Part shown: one piece after another, positions 53,659 to 63,023 of the stretch
Position numbering within the stretch: position 1 is the first letter of the stretch
How the letters are laid out: each line of letters opens with the position of its first letter
Source: Azoarcus indigens
GTDB taxonomy: Bacteria > Pseudomonadota > Gammaproteobacteria > Burkholderiales > Rhodocyclaceae
Assembly: GCF_004361735.1 (NCBI RefSeq)
Contig: NZ_SNVV01000005.1
Location: forward strand, 62,001-126,000
DNA length: 64,000 nt
Direction of reading: 5' to 3'
The notes under the pieces: model-generated
The model's input: only the letters and a program-made list of their open reading frames with translations
Databases searched by the model: none
What the model was told of the DNA's origin: nothing
Made by a program: the position numbers and the translations under genes

Positions 53659-54252
53659 ATGTCCGAACACCCCGTATCCCTGGGCGCCCTGGCGCAGCCG
53701 CGGGTGAGCCGGCGCGCCTTCCTCAAGGGCAGCGGCCTGCTCGTCGGCACCCTGTGGGCCAGTTCCAGCGTGTTGCTGGCGCTGGCGCCCAGCCCGTCCT
53801 GGGCGCTGGAGCTGAAGAGCCTGGACCAAGCCAGCGCCACCGCGCTGCTGCAGTTCTGTCGCCGCATCTTCCCCCACGACAAGCTGGACGATGCCGTCTA
53901 TGCGCTGGTGGTGAAGGAACTGGACGAGGCGGCGGCCAAGAGCGCCGAGACGCGCACCCTGCTGACCGAGGGCGTTGCCGGCCTGAACCGCGCGGCCGGC
54001 GGCAACTGGGCCGCGGCGCCGGTAGAGAAGAAGGACGCCGTCACCGCCAGCCTTGCCGGCACCCCCTTCTTCCGCAAGGTGCAGGGCACCGCGGTGGTGG
54101 CGCTCTACAACAATGAAATGGCCTTCGCCCACTTCGGCTACGAAGGCAATGCCTTCCAGCACGGCGGCGGCTACCTGATGCGCGGCTTCAACGATCTGAA
54201 GTGGCTGCCCAACCCGACCGTCCAGGCCAGCCCGGCCGCTTTCGGCGTCTGA
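53659..54252 (+). CDS. Tat-exported small subunit of a GMC dehydrogenase
   Basis: A 197-residue protein of the gluconate 2-dehydrogenase subunit 3 family. The Tat signal is VSRRAFLKGSGLLVG (residues 15-29) plus a hydrophobic core ending at SWALE. The mature part has LLQFCRRIFPHDKLDDAVYALVVKELDE and the C-terminal EGNAFQHGGGYLMRGFNDLKWLPNP. In FAD glucose dehydrogenase the equivalent small subunit carries the Tat signal for, and helps fold, the catalytic subunit. 58 bp after gloA and 19 bp before the GMC gene. Confidence 0.87.
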   Translation: MSEHPVSLGALAQPRVSRRAFLKGSGLLVGTLWASSSVLLALAPSPSWALELKSLDQASATALLQFCRRIFPHDKLDDAVYALVVKELDEAAAKSAETRTLLTEGVAGLNRAAGGNWAAAPVEKKDAVTASLAGTPFFRKVQGTAVVALYNNEMAFAHFGYEGNAFQHGGGYLMRGFNDLKWLPNPTVQASPAAFGV

Positions 54253-54271
54253 CCCCGCGGAGACCAAGCAA

Positions 54272-55837
54272 ATGACGAGCTACAAGCACGACGACAACTC
54301 GGTGGTGGTCATCATCGGCTCCGGCGCCGGCGGCGGCACCCTGGCCAACGAGCTGTGCCAGCAGGGCGTGAAGGTGGTGCTGCTGGAGGCCGGCAGGCGC
54401 CAGTCCATCGGCACCTTCATCAACGACGAATGGGCCGCCTTCAGCCAGCTGACCTGGAACGACAAGCGCACCACCTCCGGCTCCTGGCGGGTGGCGCGCG
54501 ACTTCCCCAACCTGCCGGCCTGGATCTGCAAGACGGTGGGCGGCACCACCACCCACTGGGCCGGCGCCTCGCTGCGCTTCCAGGAGCATGAGTTCCGCGC
54601 CCGCAGCGTGTATGGCGGCCTGGCCGGCGCCAACCTGCTCGACTGGCCGCTGACGCTGCAGGAGCTGGAGCCCTACTACGCCCGCGCCGAAGACAAGATG
54701 GGCGTGACCCGCACCAACGACATCCCCGGCTTGCCGGGCAACAACAACTTCAAGGTGTTCTACAACGGCGCCACCAAGATCGGCTACGGCGCCACCACCG
54801 GCCGCATGGCCATCAACAGCCAGCCGCGCGCCAACCGGGCGTCCTGCCAGCAGTTCGGCTTCTGCTTCCAGGGCTGCAAGACCGGCGCCAAGTGGTCCAC
54901 CCTCTACACCGAGATCCCGGCGGCGGAGGAAACCGGCAGGCTGGAACTGCGCGAGGGCTGTCATGTGGCGCGTATCGAGCACGATGCCGCCGGCAAGGCC
55001 ACCGGCGTGGTCTATTTCGACGCCAACGGCAAGGAGCAGCGGCAGAAGGCCAGGGTGGTGTGCGTGGCCGGCAACGCCATCGAGACGCCGCGCCTGCTGC
55101 TGATGTCGGCCTCCGCCAAGTTCCCGGACGGCCTCGCCAACTCATCCGGCCAGGTCGGGCGCAACTACATGCGCCACACCACCGGCTCGGTGTACGCCAC
55201 CTTCGAGCAGCCGGTGCACATGTATCGCGGCACCACCATGGCCGGCATCGTGCAGGACGAAGCCCACCTCGACACCAAGCGCGGCTTCGTCGGCGGCTAC
55301 GAGCTGGAGACGCTGTCGCTGGGCCTGCCCTTCATGGCCGCCTTCCTCGACCCGGGCGGCTGGGGCAAGGGTTTCGCCGAGGCGATGGACAACTACGTCA
55401 ACATGGCCGGGCTGTGGATCGTCGGCGAAGACATGCCGCAGGAGTCGAACCGCATCACCCTGCACGCCACCGAGAAGGACCAGTGGGGGCTGCCGGTGCC
55501 GGACGTGCATTACGACGACCACCCGAACGACATCGCCATGCGGCGGCACGCCTACCGCCAGTCCACCGCGCTGTACGAGGCGGTGGGGGCGAAGAAGGTG
55601 TACGAGGTGCCGCCTTACCCCTCCACCCACAACCTGGGCACCTGCAGGATGAGCGCGCGCCCGCGCGATGGCGTGGTGAACAAGTGGGGCCAGACGCACG
55701 ACGTGCCCAATCTCTTCATCTCGGATGGCAGCCAGTACACCACCGGCGCGACGGAGAACCCGACGCTGACCATCGTCACCCTGGCGATCCGCCAGGCGGA
55801 GTACATCGCCCGGCAGATGAAGTCGCGTTCGCTGTGA
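54272..55837 (+). CDS. GMC-family alcohol dehydrogenase (flavoprotein)
   Basis: A 521-residue catalytic subunit with no signal of its own, so probably exported with the Tat-tagged subunit before it. FAD-binding GSGAGGGTLANELCQQG (residues 12-28), GGTTTHWAGASLRF, and the C-terminal catalytic region HNLGTCRM with TENPTLTIVTLAIRQAEYIARQM are present. A Cys group CQQFGFCFQGC may bind an FeS cluster, as in FAD glucose dehydrogenases. No cytochrome c subunit is linked. Context suggests it oxidises a propane-derived alcohol, most likely acetol to methylglyoxal or 2-propanol to acetone, into the respiratory chain. Confidence 0.88.
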   Translation: MTSYKHDDNSVVVIIGSGAGGGTLANELCQQGVKVVLLEAGRRQSIGTFINDEWAAFSQLTWNDKRTTSGSWRVARDFPNLPAWICKTVGGTTTHWAGASLRFQEHEFRARSVYGGLAGANLLDWPLTLQELEPYYARAEDKMGVTRTNDIPGLPGNNNFKVFYNGATKIGYGATTGRMAINSQPRANRASCQQFGFCFQGCKTGAKWSTLYTEIPAAEETGRLELREGCHVARIEHDAAGKATGVVYFDANGKEQRQKARVVCVAGNAIETPRLLLMSASAKFPDGLANSSGQVGRNYMRHTTGSVYATFEQPVHMYRGTTMAGIVQDEAHLDTKRGFVGGYELETLSLGLPFMAAFLDPGGWGKGFAEAMDNYVNMAGLWIVGEDMPQESNRITLHATEKDQWGLPVPDVHYDDHPNDIAMRRHAYRQSTALYEAVGAKKVYEVPPYPSTHNLGTCRMSARPRDGVVNKWGQTHDVPNLFISDGSQYTTGATENPTLTIVTLAIRQAEYIARQMKSRSL

Positions 55838-56000
55838 CCGCAGCCGGCGGGCCGCGCTGGTCCGCCGGCGAGGTCATTGCCCATCGAGCTTTCGATCGCA
55901 GAGCAGGGGGCCTCCCTCCTTGGCGCCGGTGTCGTCCGGCGCTCTTTTTTTGCGGCGGCCACTCGTGGGCAAGGAGGGAAAAGGGCGCCGCAAAAGAAAA

Positions 56001-56022
56001 GGCCAGATCCGGAGATCTGGCC
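56001..56022 (-). terminator. Terminator of tRNA-Lys
   Basis: GGCCAGATC-CGGA-GATCTGGCC, a perfect 9-bp stem. On the minus strand it is followed by TTTTCTTTT, so it ends the leftward tRNA transcript 12 bases after the CCA. Confidence 0.85.
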
Positions 56023-56033
56023 TTGGTATTTTG

Positions 56034-56109
56034 TGGTGGGGGCACAAGGATTCGAACCTTGGACCTACTGATTAAGAGTCAGCTGCTCTACCAACTGAGC
56101 TATACCCCC
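56034..56109 (-). tRNA. tRNA-Lys (anticodon CTT)
   Basis: A 76-nt tRNA on the minus strand with an encoded CCA end. The acceptor GGGGGTA pairs with TGCCCCC; D-arm GCTCAGTTGGTAGAGC; anticodon loop CTCTTAA with anticodon CTT (reads AAG); T-loop GGTTCGAATCC. A sigma-70-like promoter TTGCGC-N17-TATTAT lies upstream. Confidence 0.96.
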
Positions 56110-56168
56110 GATGCCTTTGCAGGCTGCTGCCGGCGGTTTTTCTGGGTGCCGTTCAGCAAGAGGCGCGC

Positions 56169-56197
56169 ATAATAGCGCGCCGTTTTTGCTTGCGCAA
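56169..56197 (-). promoter_or_regulatory. Sigma-70-like promoter of tRNA-Lys
   Basis: On the minus strand TTGCGC (56197-56192), 17 bases, then TATTAT (56174-56169). The -10 box sits in the loop of a GGCGCGC/GCGCGCC inverted repeat (56162-56181) that also ends in T on the plus strand. Confidence 0.6.
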
Positions 56198-56198
56198 G

Positions 56199-56750
56199 TC
56201 AGAGCGAAAGAATTCTTCCGGCGCGGCGCCGGCCGCCCACGCCGGCCATGCCGCCCAGGCCGCGCCCGCCGTGGGCGTGGCAGATGGCGCAGGCGAGGGC
56301 GTCGGCCGCATCCGGGCTGGGGTTGCCTTCCAGTTCCAGCAGGCGCTGCACCATGTGCTGCACCTGTTCCTTGGCCGCCTTGCCGTAGCCCACCACTGCC
56401 TGCTTCACCTGCAGCGCGGTGTATTCCGCCACCGGCAGATCGCAGGACACCGCGCCGCAGATCACCGCTCCGCGCGCCTGGCCGAGCAGCAACGTGGATT
56501 GTGGATTGACGTTGACGAAGACCTTTTCCACCGCGACCGTGTCCGGGGCGTAGGTCTGCACCACCTCGCGCACGCCGTCGAGCAGGATCTTGAGCCGACC
56601 GGGCAGCTCGCCCTCGCCCGTCTTGATGCAGCCGCTGGCGACGTAGCGCAGCTGGCTGCCGAGCACGTCGATGAGGCCGAAGCCGGTGATGCGCAACCCC
56701 GGGTCCAGGCCGAGGATGCGGGTGGCGACGATGCTGCCTGCGCTGCTCAC
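56199..56750 (-). CDS. ruvC: Holliday-junction endonuclease RuvC
   Basis: A 183-residue nuclease. [20 protein letters not shown] carries the first catalytic Asp; [23 protein letters not shown] the catalytic Glu; and [16 protein letters not shown] the last Asp pair. It resolves Holliday junctions in recombination repair. ruvA and ruvB are not in the window. The C-terminal tail is Gly/Arg-rich. Confidence 0.95.
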   Translation of the reverse strand: MSSAGSIVATRILGLDPGLRITGFGLIDVLGSQLRYVASGCIKTGEGELPGRLKILLDGVREVVQTYAPDTVAVEKVFVNVNPQSTLLLGQARGAVICGAVSCDLPVAEYTALQVKQAVVGYGKAAKEQVQHMVQRLLELEGNPSPDAADALACAICHAHGGRGLGGMAGVGGRRRAGRILSL

Positions 56751-56799
56751 TGGCCAGGGCTCCCCGCGCCGTGGGCGCCGGCGGCTTTCGCGGAGACGC

Positions 56800-57120
56800 T
56801 CAAGCCGTCACCACGGCGGTGCCGCTGACGCACACCATCAGCATGCCGTTGTCGTTGCCCAGCACCTCGTAGTCGATGTCGATGCCGACGATGGCATTGG
56901 CGCCCAGCCGCTGCGCCTGCTCCTCCATCTCCTCCATCGCCACCTTGCGGGCGTCGGCCAGCGAGCGCTCGTAGGCGCCGGCGCGGCCGCCGACCACGTT
57001 GCGGATGGAGGCGAACATGTCCTTGAGGATGTTGGCGCCGATGATGGCCTCGCCGGTGACGACACCGAGGTACTGGCGGATCGGCTGGCCTTCCAGCGTG
57101 GGCGTGGTGGAGAGTTGCAT
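56800..57120 (-). CDS. YbjQ/UPF0145-family protein
   Basis: A 106-residue protein with the YbjQ pattern [34 protein letters not shown], then [32 protein letters not shown]. Members are small pentamer-forming domains annotated as heavy-metal-binding on thin evidence. Start at ATG 57120. Confidence 0.9.
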   Translation of the reverse strand: MQLSTTPTLEGQPIRQYLGVVTGEAIIGANILKDMFASIRNVVGGRAGAYERSLADARKVAMEEMEEQAQRLGANAIVGIDIDYEVLGNDNGMLMVCVSGTAVVTA

Positions 57121-57155
57121 GGCGGCGTGCTCCTTCGCGGTCGGGAAGGCCGATT

Positions 57156-58037
57156 CTAGCCCTTGCGCGCCAGCCACACGCCGGCCACCGCCACCGCCAT
57201 GCCGAGCAGGGCCAGCGGCGTCAGCGTCTCGCCGAAGGCGGCCCAGGCGATCAGTGCGGTGGTGGGCGGCGTGAGGTAGAACAGACTGGCGACATTCACC
57301 GCGCTGCCGCTGCGGATCAGCAGGTTGAGCAGGCTGATGGCGCCCACCGACAGCACCACCACCAGCCACAGCAGGGCGAAGACGAATTCGCCGCTCCAGT
57401 GGATCTCCAGCGTTTCCGTCTGCGCGGCGAGCAGCAGGGTGAGGATCAGCGTGGGCAGGAACTGCACCACCGAGCCGGTGCGCAGGTCGAAGCGCGGGCA
57501 GAAACGCTTCTGGTAGAGCGTGCCGGCGGTGATGCCGGCCAGCGCCGCCAGCGCCGGCGCCAGCATGTGCGGCAGATCTTCGCCCTGGCCATCACCCAGC
57601 GTGGCCTTGCTGCCGACCACCAGCACGACGCCGGCCAGCCCCAGCAGCAGCCCCAGCCACTGCGCGCGCGACACCCGTTCGCCCAGCAGCAGGCCGGCGC
57701 CCAGCGCGGTGAGCAGCGGCTGCATGCCCACCACCAGCGCGGTGATGCCTGCCGGCAGACCGTGGCTGATGGCGACGAAGACGCCGCCGAGGTAGACCGC
57801 CTGCATCAGCACGCCGGTCAGGCCGATGTGGAACCACTCCCGCGGCGTGCGTGGCCAGGGGGCGCGCATGGCGAGCGCCACTGCCGTCATCAGCAATACC
57901 ACCAGCACGTAACGCGCGCTGAGGAAGGTCAGCGGCCCCGCGTAGGGCAAGCCGTACTTGGCGCCGATGAAGCCGGTGCTCCACAGCACCACGAACAGCG
58001 GCGGCGTGGCGCGGCGGGCGAGGTCGGGGAAGGGCAT
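57156..58037 (-). CDS. EamA/DMT-family membrane exporter
   Basis: A 293-residue protein with ten transmembrane helices in two EamA repeats; the first has [26 protein letters not shown], the second ends [37 protein letters not shown]. Such proteins export amino acids or other metabolites; the substrate is not predictable. It lies 35 bp after the ybjQ gene's start region and 87 bp after yebC. Confidence 0.88.
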   Translation of the reverse strand: MPFPDLARRATPPLFVVLWSTGFIGAKYGLPYAGPLTFLSARYVLVVLLMTAVALAMRAPWPRTPREWFHIGLTGVLMQAVYLGGVFVAISHGLPAGITALVVGMQPLLTALGAGLLLGERVSRAQWLGLLLGLAGVVLVVGSKATLGDGQGEDLPHMLAPALAALAGITAGTLYQKRFCPRFDLRTGSVVQFLPTLILTLLLAAQTETLEIHWSGEFVFALLWLVVVLSVGAISLLNLLIRSGSAVNVASLFYLTPPTTALIAWAAFGETLTPLALLGMAVAVAGVWLARKG

Positions 58038-58070
58038 GGGCGTCCCTGCGTGTTGTTATGGGGGAGCGGC

Positions 58071-58098
58071 AAAGAAAAAGCGGCGCTGGGCGCCGCTT
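58071..58098 (-). terminator. Terminator of yebC
   Basis: AAGCGGCGC-TGG-GCGCCGCTT forms a 9-bp stem; on the minus strand TTTTTCTTT follows. It lies 27 bases after the yebC stop. Confidence 0.87.
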
Positions 58099-58124
58099 CA
58101 TCTTCCCGGCCGGGCGAGGGGAGC

Positions 58125-58850
58125 TTACTCGCCGATCACCGCGGAGGTGTAGACCTCCTGCACGTCGTCCAGGGATTCCAGCGCGTCCAGCAGCTTCTGC
58201 ATGCGCGCCGCGTCATCGCCGGTCAGCTCGGTCTCGTTCTGCGCTTTCATCGTCACTTCGCCGAACTCGGCGGTGAAGCCGCCCTTCTCCAGCGTTTCCT
58301 TGACGGAGGTGAATTCCCACGGCCCGGTGATGACTTCGAGAGAGCCGTCGTCATTGGCGATCACGTCTTCGGCGCCGGCTTCCAGCGCGGCCTCCATCAG
58401 CGCGTCCTCGTCGGTGCCGGGGGCGAACAGCAGCACGCCGCAGTGCTTGAACTGGAAGGCGACGCAGCCGTCGGTGCCCATGTTGCCGCCGTACTTGGAG
58501 AAGGCGTGACGCACGTCGGCCACGGTGCGGGTCTTGTTGTCGGTGAGGCAATCCACCATTACCGCGGCGCCGGCGATGCCGTAGCCCTCGTAGCGCGCTT
58601 CCTCGTAGCTGACGCCTTCCAGCTGGCCGGTGCCGCGCTTGATGGCGTTCTCGATGTTGTCCTTGGGCATGGACTCGGCGCGTGCCTTGTCGATGGCCAG
58701 GCGCAAACGCGGGTTCGCGTTCGGGTCGCCGCCGCCCATCTTCGCGGCGACGGTGACTTCCTTGATCAGCTTGGTGAAGACCTTGCCCCGCTTGGCGTCC
58801 TGACGCCCTTTGCGGTGCTGGATGTTGGCCCATTTGGAATGACCAGCCAT
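58125..58850 (-). CDS. yebC: YebC/PmpR family protein
   Basis: A 241-residue protein of normal family length starting [65 protein letters not shown] and the acidic C-terminal domain ([26 protein letters not shown]) are typical. Members are described as transcription factors and, more recently, as helpers of translation through proline stretches. The ATG at 58850 is the family start; an earlier in-frame ATG is not. Confidence 0.95.
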   Translation of the reverse strand: MAGHSKWANIQHRKGRQDAKRGKVFTKLIKEVTVAAKMGGGDPNANPRLRLAIDKARAESMPKDNIENAIKRGTGQLEGVSYEEARYEGYGIAGAAVMVDCLTDNKTRTVADVRHAFSKYGGNMGTDGCVAFQFKHCGVLLFAPGTDEDALMEAALEAGAEDVIANDDGSLEVITGPWEFTSVKETLEKGGFTAEFGEVTMKAQNETELTGDDAARMQKLLDALESLDDVQEVYTSAVIGE

Positions 58851-58968
58851 ATACCCCTCGATGCAGCCGTAAGCGATTGAAAATCGCGCCATTATACAGG
58901 TGGGGCGAGTGTCTGCCCCGGGCGCCTCTGGTAGATTCCGCCATCATGGTGGCGACCGGGAGAGCGGG

Positions 58969-59622
58969 ATGAGGCGATGGATGCGGGCCCTGGCGGCCGG
59001 TCTGCTGGCGATGCTGACGGCGGCCGGCGTGCAGGCGCAGGAGGAGGAAACCCTGTACGGCGGCTGCACCGATGCCCGCGGCGGCAAGGTGATGACGCTG
59101 CGCACGCCCGGCCTGCAGGCGGTGGTGGCATTGAGCGTGGAGGGCGGCCAGGCGGTGATCCGCTACGACGACCAGGCCCTGCCCCGGCTGCTGCCGGAGA
59201 GCCGGCTGTTCCTGTTCGCGCGGACCTGCGCCCGCCTCAACCTCGGTTATTCCGCCCAGGGCGAGCTGGACGAAACCCAAGCCCGCCGCGCCGACTGTGC
59301 CGGCCTGGCGATGCTCAGGCGGGCCGGCCAACTGGGCAACGTGACGCCGGCTGCACTGGAGGCGGATCTGCGCCTGTCCGACGCCGAATCCGCCTGGCTG
59401 CCCGGTCCGCGCCGTGCCATCACCTTCGCCGGCTGCGCCGACCCCCGGCCGCGCGGCAACCTGGCGGTGCGGGACGAAGGCGAGCGGCCAGGCTGGAATG
59501 CCTGCATCCGCGCCTGCGCCGCGCCGCTGTACCAATGCCAGTCGCGCTGCGCCGCTGGTGCCTGCGGCGAATGCGAAAGCCGCTACCAGGCCTGCAGCCG
59601 CGGCTGCGAGGCGCAACGCTAG
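58969..59622 (+). CDS. Exported Cys-rich protein of unknown function
   Basis: A 217-residue protein with a signal peptide (about 1-24, GVQAQEE). The middle part is a mixed domain with Cys spaced far apart (YGGCTDARGG, ARTCARL, RADCAGL, FAGCADPRP). The last 45 residues have ten Cys in pairs (NACIRACAAPLYQCQSRC, GECESRYQACSRGCEA), probably disulfides. A GGGAGAG site precedes the ATG. Not recognised; periplasmic or surface location is likely. Confidence 0.65.
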   Translation: MRRWMRALAAGLLAMLTAAGVQAQEEETLYGGCTDARGGKVMTLRTPGLQAVVALSVEGGQAVIRYDDQALPRLLPESRLFLFARTCARLNLGYSAQGELDETQARRADCAGLAMLRRAGQLGNVTPAALEADLRLSDAESAWLPGPRRAITFAGCADPRPRGNLAVRDEGERPGWNACIRACAAPLYQCQSRCAAGACGECESRYQACSRGCEAQR

Positions 59623-59697
59623 GCCGCCGACCCCGCGGGCGGCGCCAGGCGCGCTGCTAAACTCATCCCACTCCATCCTCGCCCTGCGCGTGCCCAA

Positions 59698-61209
59698 ATG
59701 ACCGAACCCATGCTGATCGCCAAGAATGCGGACAAGGAGCTCTTCCTGCTGCCGCGCCTTGCCAACCGCCACGGCCTCATCACCGGCGCCACCGGTACCG
59801 GCAAGACGGTCACCCTGCAGAAGATGGCGGAATCCTTCGCCGCCATCGGCGTGCCGGTGTTCCTGGCGGACGTCAAGGGCGACCTCTCCGGCATCGGCGC
59901 CGCCGGCGTCGCCAGCCCCAAGCTGCTGGAGCGCCTGGCCGCCATCGACATCCACGACTTCCAGCCGCGCGCCAACACCGCGGTGTTCTGGGATGTGTTC
60001 GGCGCTGGCGGCCACCCGGTGCGCGCTACCATCTCCGACATGGGGCCATTGCTGCTCGCCCGCCTGCTGAACCTGAACGACACCCAGGCCGGCGTGCTGC
60101 AGCTGGTGTTCAAGATCGCCGACGACGACGGCCTGCTGCTGCTGGACCTGAAAGACCTGCGCGCCATGGTCCAGTACGTGGGCGAGAACGCCAAGCGCTA
60201 CACCACCGAGTACGGCAACATCTCCGCCGCCTCCATCGGCGCCATCCAGCGCAACCTGCTGGCGCTGGAGGAGCAGGGCGGCGACGTGTTCTTCGGCGAG
60301 CCCATGCTGGACATCGCCGACCTGATGCAGACCGATGCCGAGGGCCGCGGCGTCATCAACGTGCTGGCGGCGGAGAAGCTCTACCACTCACCCAAGCTCT
60401 ACTCCACCTTCCTGCTGTGGCTGCTGTCCGAGCTGTTCGAACACCTGCCCGAGGTGGGCGATGTGGACAAGCCCAAGCTGGTGTTCTTCTTCGACGAAGC
60501 CCACCTGCTGTTCGCCGATGCGCCCAAGGCCCTGGTGGAAAAGGTGGAGCAGGTGGTGCGGCTGATCCGCTCCAAGGGCGTGGGCGTCTATTTCGTCACC
60601 CAGAATCCGCTGGACGTGCCGGAGACGGTGCTGGGCCAGCTCGGCAACCGGGTGCAGCACGCGCTGCGCGCCTTCACCCCGCGCGACCAGAAGGCGGTGA
60701 AGACCGCCGCCGACACCATGCGCGCCAACCCCGCCTTCGATGCGGCGGCGGCGATCACCGAGCTGGGCGTGGGCGAGGCGCTGATCTCCTTCCTCGACGA
60801 GAAGGGCCGGCCGGAAATGGTGGAGCGGGCGGCGGTGATCGCGCCCGCCTCCCGCCTCGGGCCGCTGACGCCGGAGGAGCGCAAGGCGGCGATCACTGCC
60901 TCGGTGCTCTACGGCCACTACGAGGCGGTGGTGGATCGCGAGTCCGCTTACGAGCGCCTGCGGGCTGCCGCCCAGGCTTCGGCGGAGGCGGCGCCGGCTG
61001 CCGGTGGGGGTAGCAGCGCCGGCACACCGGCCGAGGGCAATATGGTGAACGACATCCTGTTCGGTTCCACCGGCCCGCGCGGCGGCCGCCGCGACGGCCT
61101 GGTGCAGATCGCCGCCAAGACGGTCACCCGCACCATAGGCAGCACGCTGGGCCGTCAAATCGTGCGCGGCCTGCTCGGCTCCCTGCTGGGGGGCGGCAAG
61201 CGGCGCTGA
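59698..61209 (+). CDS. HerA-like ATPase (DUF853, YjgR family)
   Basis: A 503-residue P-loop ATPase. Walker A is [12 protein letters not shown] (residues 30-41); [12 protein letters not shown] and the Walker B region [12 protein letters not shown] follow; [51 protein letters not shown] is the family core. The C-terminus is a low-complexity linker and a basic tail ([18 protein letters not shown]). Related to HerA/FtsK translocases; the cellular role is not established. Confidence 0.92.
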   Translation: MTEPMLIAKNADKELFLLPRLANRHGLITGATGTGKTVTLQKMAESFAAIGVPVFLADVKGDLSGIGAAGVASPKLLERLAAIDIHDFQPRANTAVFWDVFGAGGHPVRATISDMGPLLLARLLNLNDTQAGVLQLVFKIADDDGLLLLDLKDLRAMVQYVGENAKRYTTEYGNISAASIGAIQRNLLALEEQGGDVFFGEPMLDIADLMQTDAEGRGVINVLAAEKLYHSPKLYSTFLLWLLSELFEHLPEVGDVDKPKLVFFFDEAHLLFADAPKALVEKVEQVVRLIRSKGVGVYFVTQNPLDVPETVLGQLGNRVQHALRAFTPRDQKAVKTAADTMRANPAFDAAAAITELGVGEALISFLDEKGRPEMVERAAVIAPASRLGPLTPEERKAAITASVLYGHYEAVVDRESAYERLRAAAQASAEAAPAAGGGSSAGTPAEGNMVNDILFGSTGPRGGRRDGLVQIAAKTVTRTIGSTLGRQIVRGLLGSLLGGGKRR

Positions 61210-61230
61210 TTCCTTCGGGCCGGGCCCGAT

Positions 61231-62136
61231 TCAGTCCGGCGGCAAACCCACCACCGCGTCCGCATAGCCCGGCTGCAGTGCCTTGCAGTCCTCTCCTGCG
61301 TCCCAGGGCAGGAAAGTGCGGACCTGTCCGACGCCCAGGTCGGCCAACTGGCGGGCGACGCCGTCGCCGCCACGCAGGTGGCCGTTGCCGATCAGCGCCA
61401 CCACCAGCGTGCCCGGGCGGGCGTCCAGCACGCCGCGTATGCCCTGGGCGAAGGCGCGGTCCCATACCAGCTGGGCTTCGACGAAGCGGGCGGCGGCCTC
61501 CGCATCCGGCTTGCCGCCGTGGGCGCTGGCATGGCTGGCGTGGATGGCAGCCAGCCAGTCGCGGTAGGCGCCGCTGGCCGGCGCCGGCGCGCTCAACCCC
61601 TCGCGGGCGTCTTCCTCCACCCGGGCAAAGCCTTCGCGGGTGACGCGGCGTATCAGCTCGCGGTCCACATTCAGCGCCTGCAGCGGCAGGCGGGTGTCGC
61701 GGGCATAGCGCAGGATGGGCAGGTAGAGCCCGGCATCCATGCGCCACACCGTGTTCCAGTTGCTGCGCTCCAGGAAGGCCGCTTCGTCCAGCTCGCCTGC
61801 GACCCAGGCTTGCAGTGCCGGCTGAGCGCGGCGGGGGAACATCTCCAAGGCCAGCGTGAGGTCCGGCCGTCTTGCCCGCAGTGCCTTCAGCGTCTCCAAC
61901 TGCCAGCGGTGGTGAGCGTGGCTGTCATGGCGCTCGCCGAGCAGCACCACCTGGCCGGCCGCCGCTGCGGCCAGCGCTGCATCGGCGGCCACCGCACCCT
62001 TGCCGGGCACCAGCCAGGTTCCCGGCGGTACGCAGGCGGCCTCTTCGGCTGCCGCCGGAAAAGGCAGCAAGGCCAGGGCGAATACGCCCGGCAGGCGGTT
62101 GAGCAGGGTGCGGCGGGAGATGTAGTTGTTTGTCAT
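61231..62136 (-). CDS. ChaN-family haem-binding-like protein
   Basis: A 301-residue exported protein with signal sequence (about 1-33, FPAAAEE). The ChaN domain has VVLLGERHDSHAHHRWQLETLKAL, ALEMFPRRAQPALQAWVAGELDEAAFL, and the late LVVALIGNGHLRGGDGVARQLADLG. ChaN proteins (Pfam 04187) bind haem pairs in Campylobacter and are linked to iron uptake. The ATG at 62136 starts the signal peptide. Convergent with the HerA-like gene, 21 bp between stops. Confidence 0.85.
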   Translation of the reverse strand: MTNNYISRRTLLNRLPGVFALALLPFPAAAEEAACVPPGTWLVPGKGAVAADAALAAAAAGQVVLLGERHDSHAHHRWQLETLKALRARRPDLTLALEMFPRRAQPALQAWVAGELDEAAFLERSNWNTVWRMDAGLYLPILRYARDTRLPLQALNVDRELIRRVTREGFARVEEDAREGLSAPAPASGAYRDWLAAIHASHASAHGGKPDAEAAARFVEAQLVWDRAFAQGIRGVLDARPGTLVVALIGNGHLRGGDGVARQLADLGVGQVRTFLPWDAGEDCKALQPGYADAVVGLPPD

Positions 62137-62260
62137 GGTCGCGGCCTGCTGCGGGGGAAAACCATATTGGATGCAAGGACTTGGCTGCCGTTCCCCGCCA
62201 CCTGGGAGCGCTTTGTATCCATATTGACCACAACATGCCCCCCCTCTACCATCCTGCGCC

Positions 62261-62455
62261 ATGGACGCCGAACTCACCCAGCTCGAAACCCAGGTCGAAC
62301 AACTCATCGGCCTCTACGAAAGCCTCAAGGCGGAGAACCGCGAGTTGCGCGCGCGCGTGGGCCGGCTGGAGGCCGACAACCACAGCCTTTCCGACAAGGT
62401 CAAGCTTGCCGCAGACAAGCTCGAAGCCATGCTGGAAAAATTGCCCGAGGCCTGA
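62261..62455 (+). CDS. ZapB-like coiled-coil protein
   Basis: A 64-residue protein that is nearly all one coiled coil (LTQLETQVEQLIGLYESLKAENRELRARVGRLE...KVKLAADKLEAMLEKL). It is of the short TIGR02449/ZapB-like family found directly before zapA in Beta- and Gammaproteobacteria and is presumably part of the division ring. 10 bp before zapA. Confidence 0.88.
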   Translation: MDAELTQLETQVEQLIGLYESLKAENRELRARVGRLEADNHSLSDKVKLAADKLEAMLEKLPEA

Positions 62456-62465
62456 GGACCTGTAA

Positions 62466-62762
62466 ATGGAATCACTGGACATCATGCTGCTGGGCAAGGA
62501 GTACCGCGTCTCCTGTCGTCCCGAGAACCGCGAGGGACTGCTGGCCGCGGTGGCCTATCTGGACGACAAGCTCGTCGAACTTGCAGAGAAAACGCACTCT
62601 TCCGGCGAGAAACTGGCGGTCATGACCGCGCTCAACATCGCCCATGAATTCCTGCAGCACCAGCGTGGCAACGGGTTTGACATGCCTGCCGCGAAGCGTA
62701 GAATCGAACTCATGAAAGCGCGCCTCGACGGGGTGCTCGGCCAGCAAGAAAAGCTCTTCTGA
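62466..62762 (+). CDS. zapA: Cell division protein ZapA
   Basis: A 98-residue protein, MESLDIMLLGKEYRVSCRPENREGLLAAVAYLDDKLVELAEK, with the ZapA globular head and C-terminal coiled coil. It cross-links FtsZ filaments. The order zapB-like, zapA, 6S RNA is the usual one in Beta- and Gammaproteobacteria. Confidence 0.93.
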   Translation: MESLDIMLLGKEYRVSCRPENREGLLAAVAYLDDKLVELAEKTHSSGEKLAVMTALNIAHEFLQHQRGNGFDMPAAKRRIELMKARLDGVLGQQEKLF

Positions 62763-62786
62763 GGCCGGGCCTGGGGCGCCAGGATC

Positions 62787-62968
62787 AATCCCCTGCAGTG
62801 TTCGTCGAAGTCGTAGATTCCTTGAACCAATAGTCGAGAGACTCGGTTGCCTACCTGATACGCCGCTGGTGTGCACGCCCCTTGCCGGGTGAGCCTGATG
62901 CGGAAGGAAAGCGACCTCCCTGAACCCTAGGTTCAGGATGCCCGACGGAGACGGCACAGGCGGGGGGC
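62787..62968 (+). ncRNA. ssrS: 6S RNA
   Basis: Directly after zapA. The closing stem pairs CCCCTGCAGTG (about 62790-62800) with GGCACAGGCGGGG near 62953-62965; a large central bubble and the conserved 3' block CCCTGAACCCTAGGTTCAGG (62921-62940) match 6S RNA. It mimics an open promoter and holds sigma-70 RNA polymerase in stationary phase. The exact ends are estimated from pairing. Confidence 0.85.
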
Positions 62969-62973
62969 CATAC

Positions 62974-63003
62974 AAAGGCGCGGGAAGCCGCGCCTTTTTC
63001 TTT
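62974..63003 (+). terminator. Terminator of 6S RNA
   Basis: AAAGGCGCGG-GAAG-CCGCGCCTTT forms a 10-bp stem followed by TTCTTTC. Confidence 0.9.
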
Positions 63004-63023
63004 CGCCGCAGCGGCGGAAGGCC

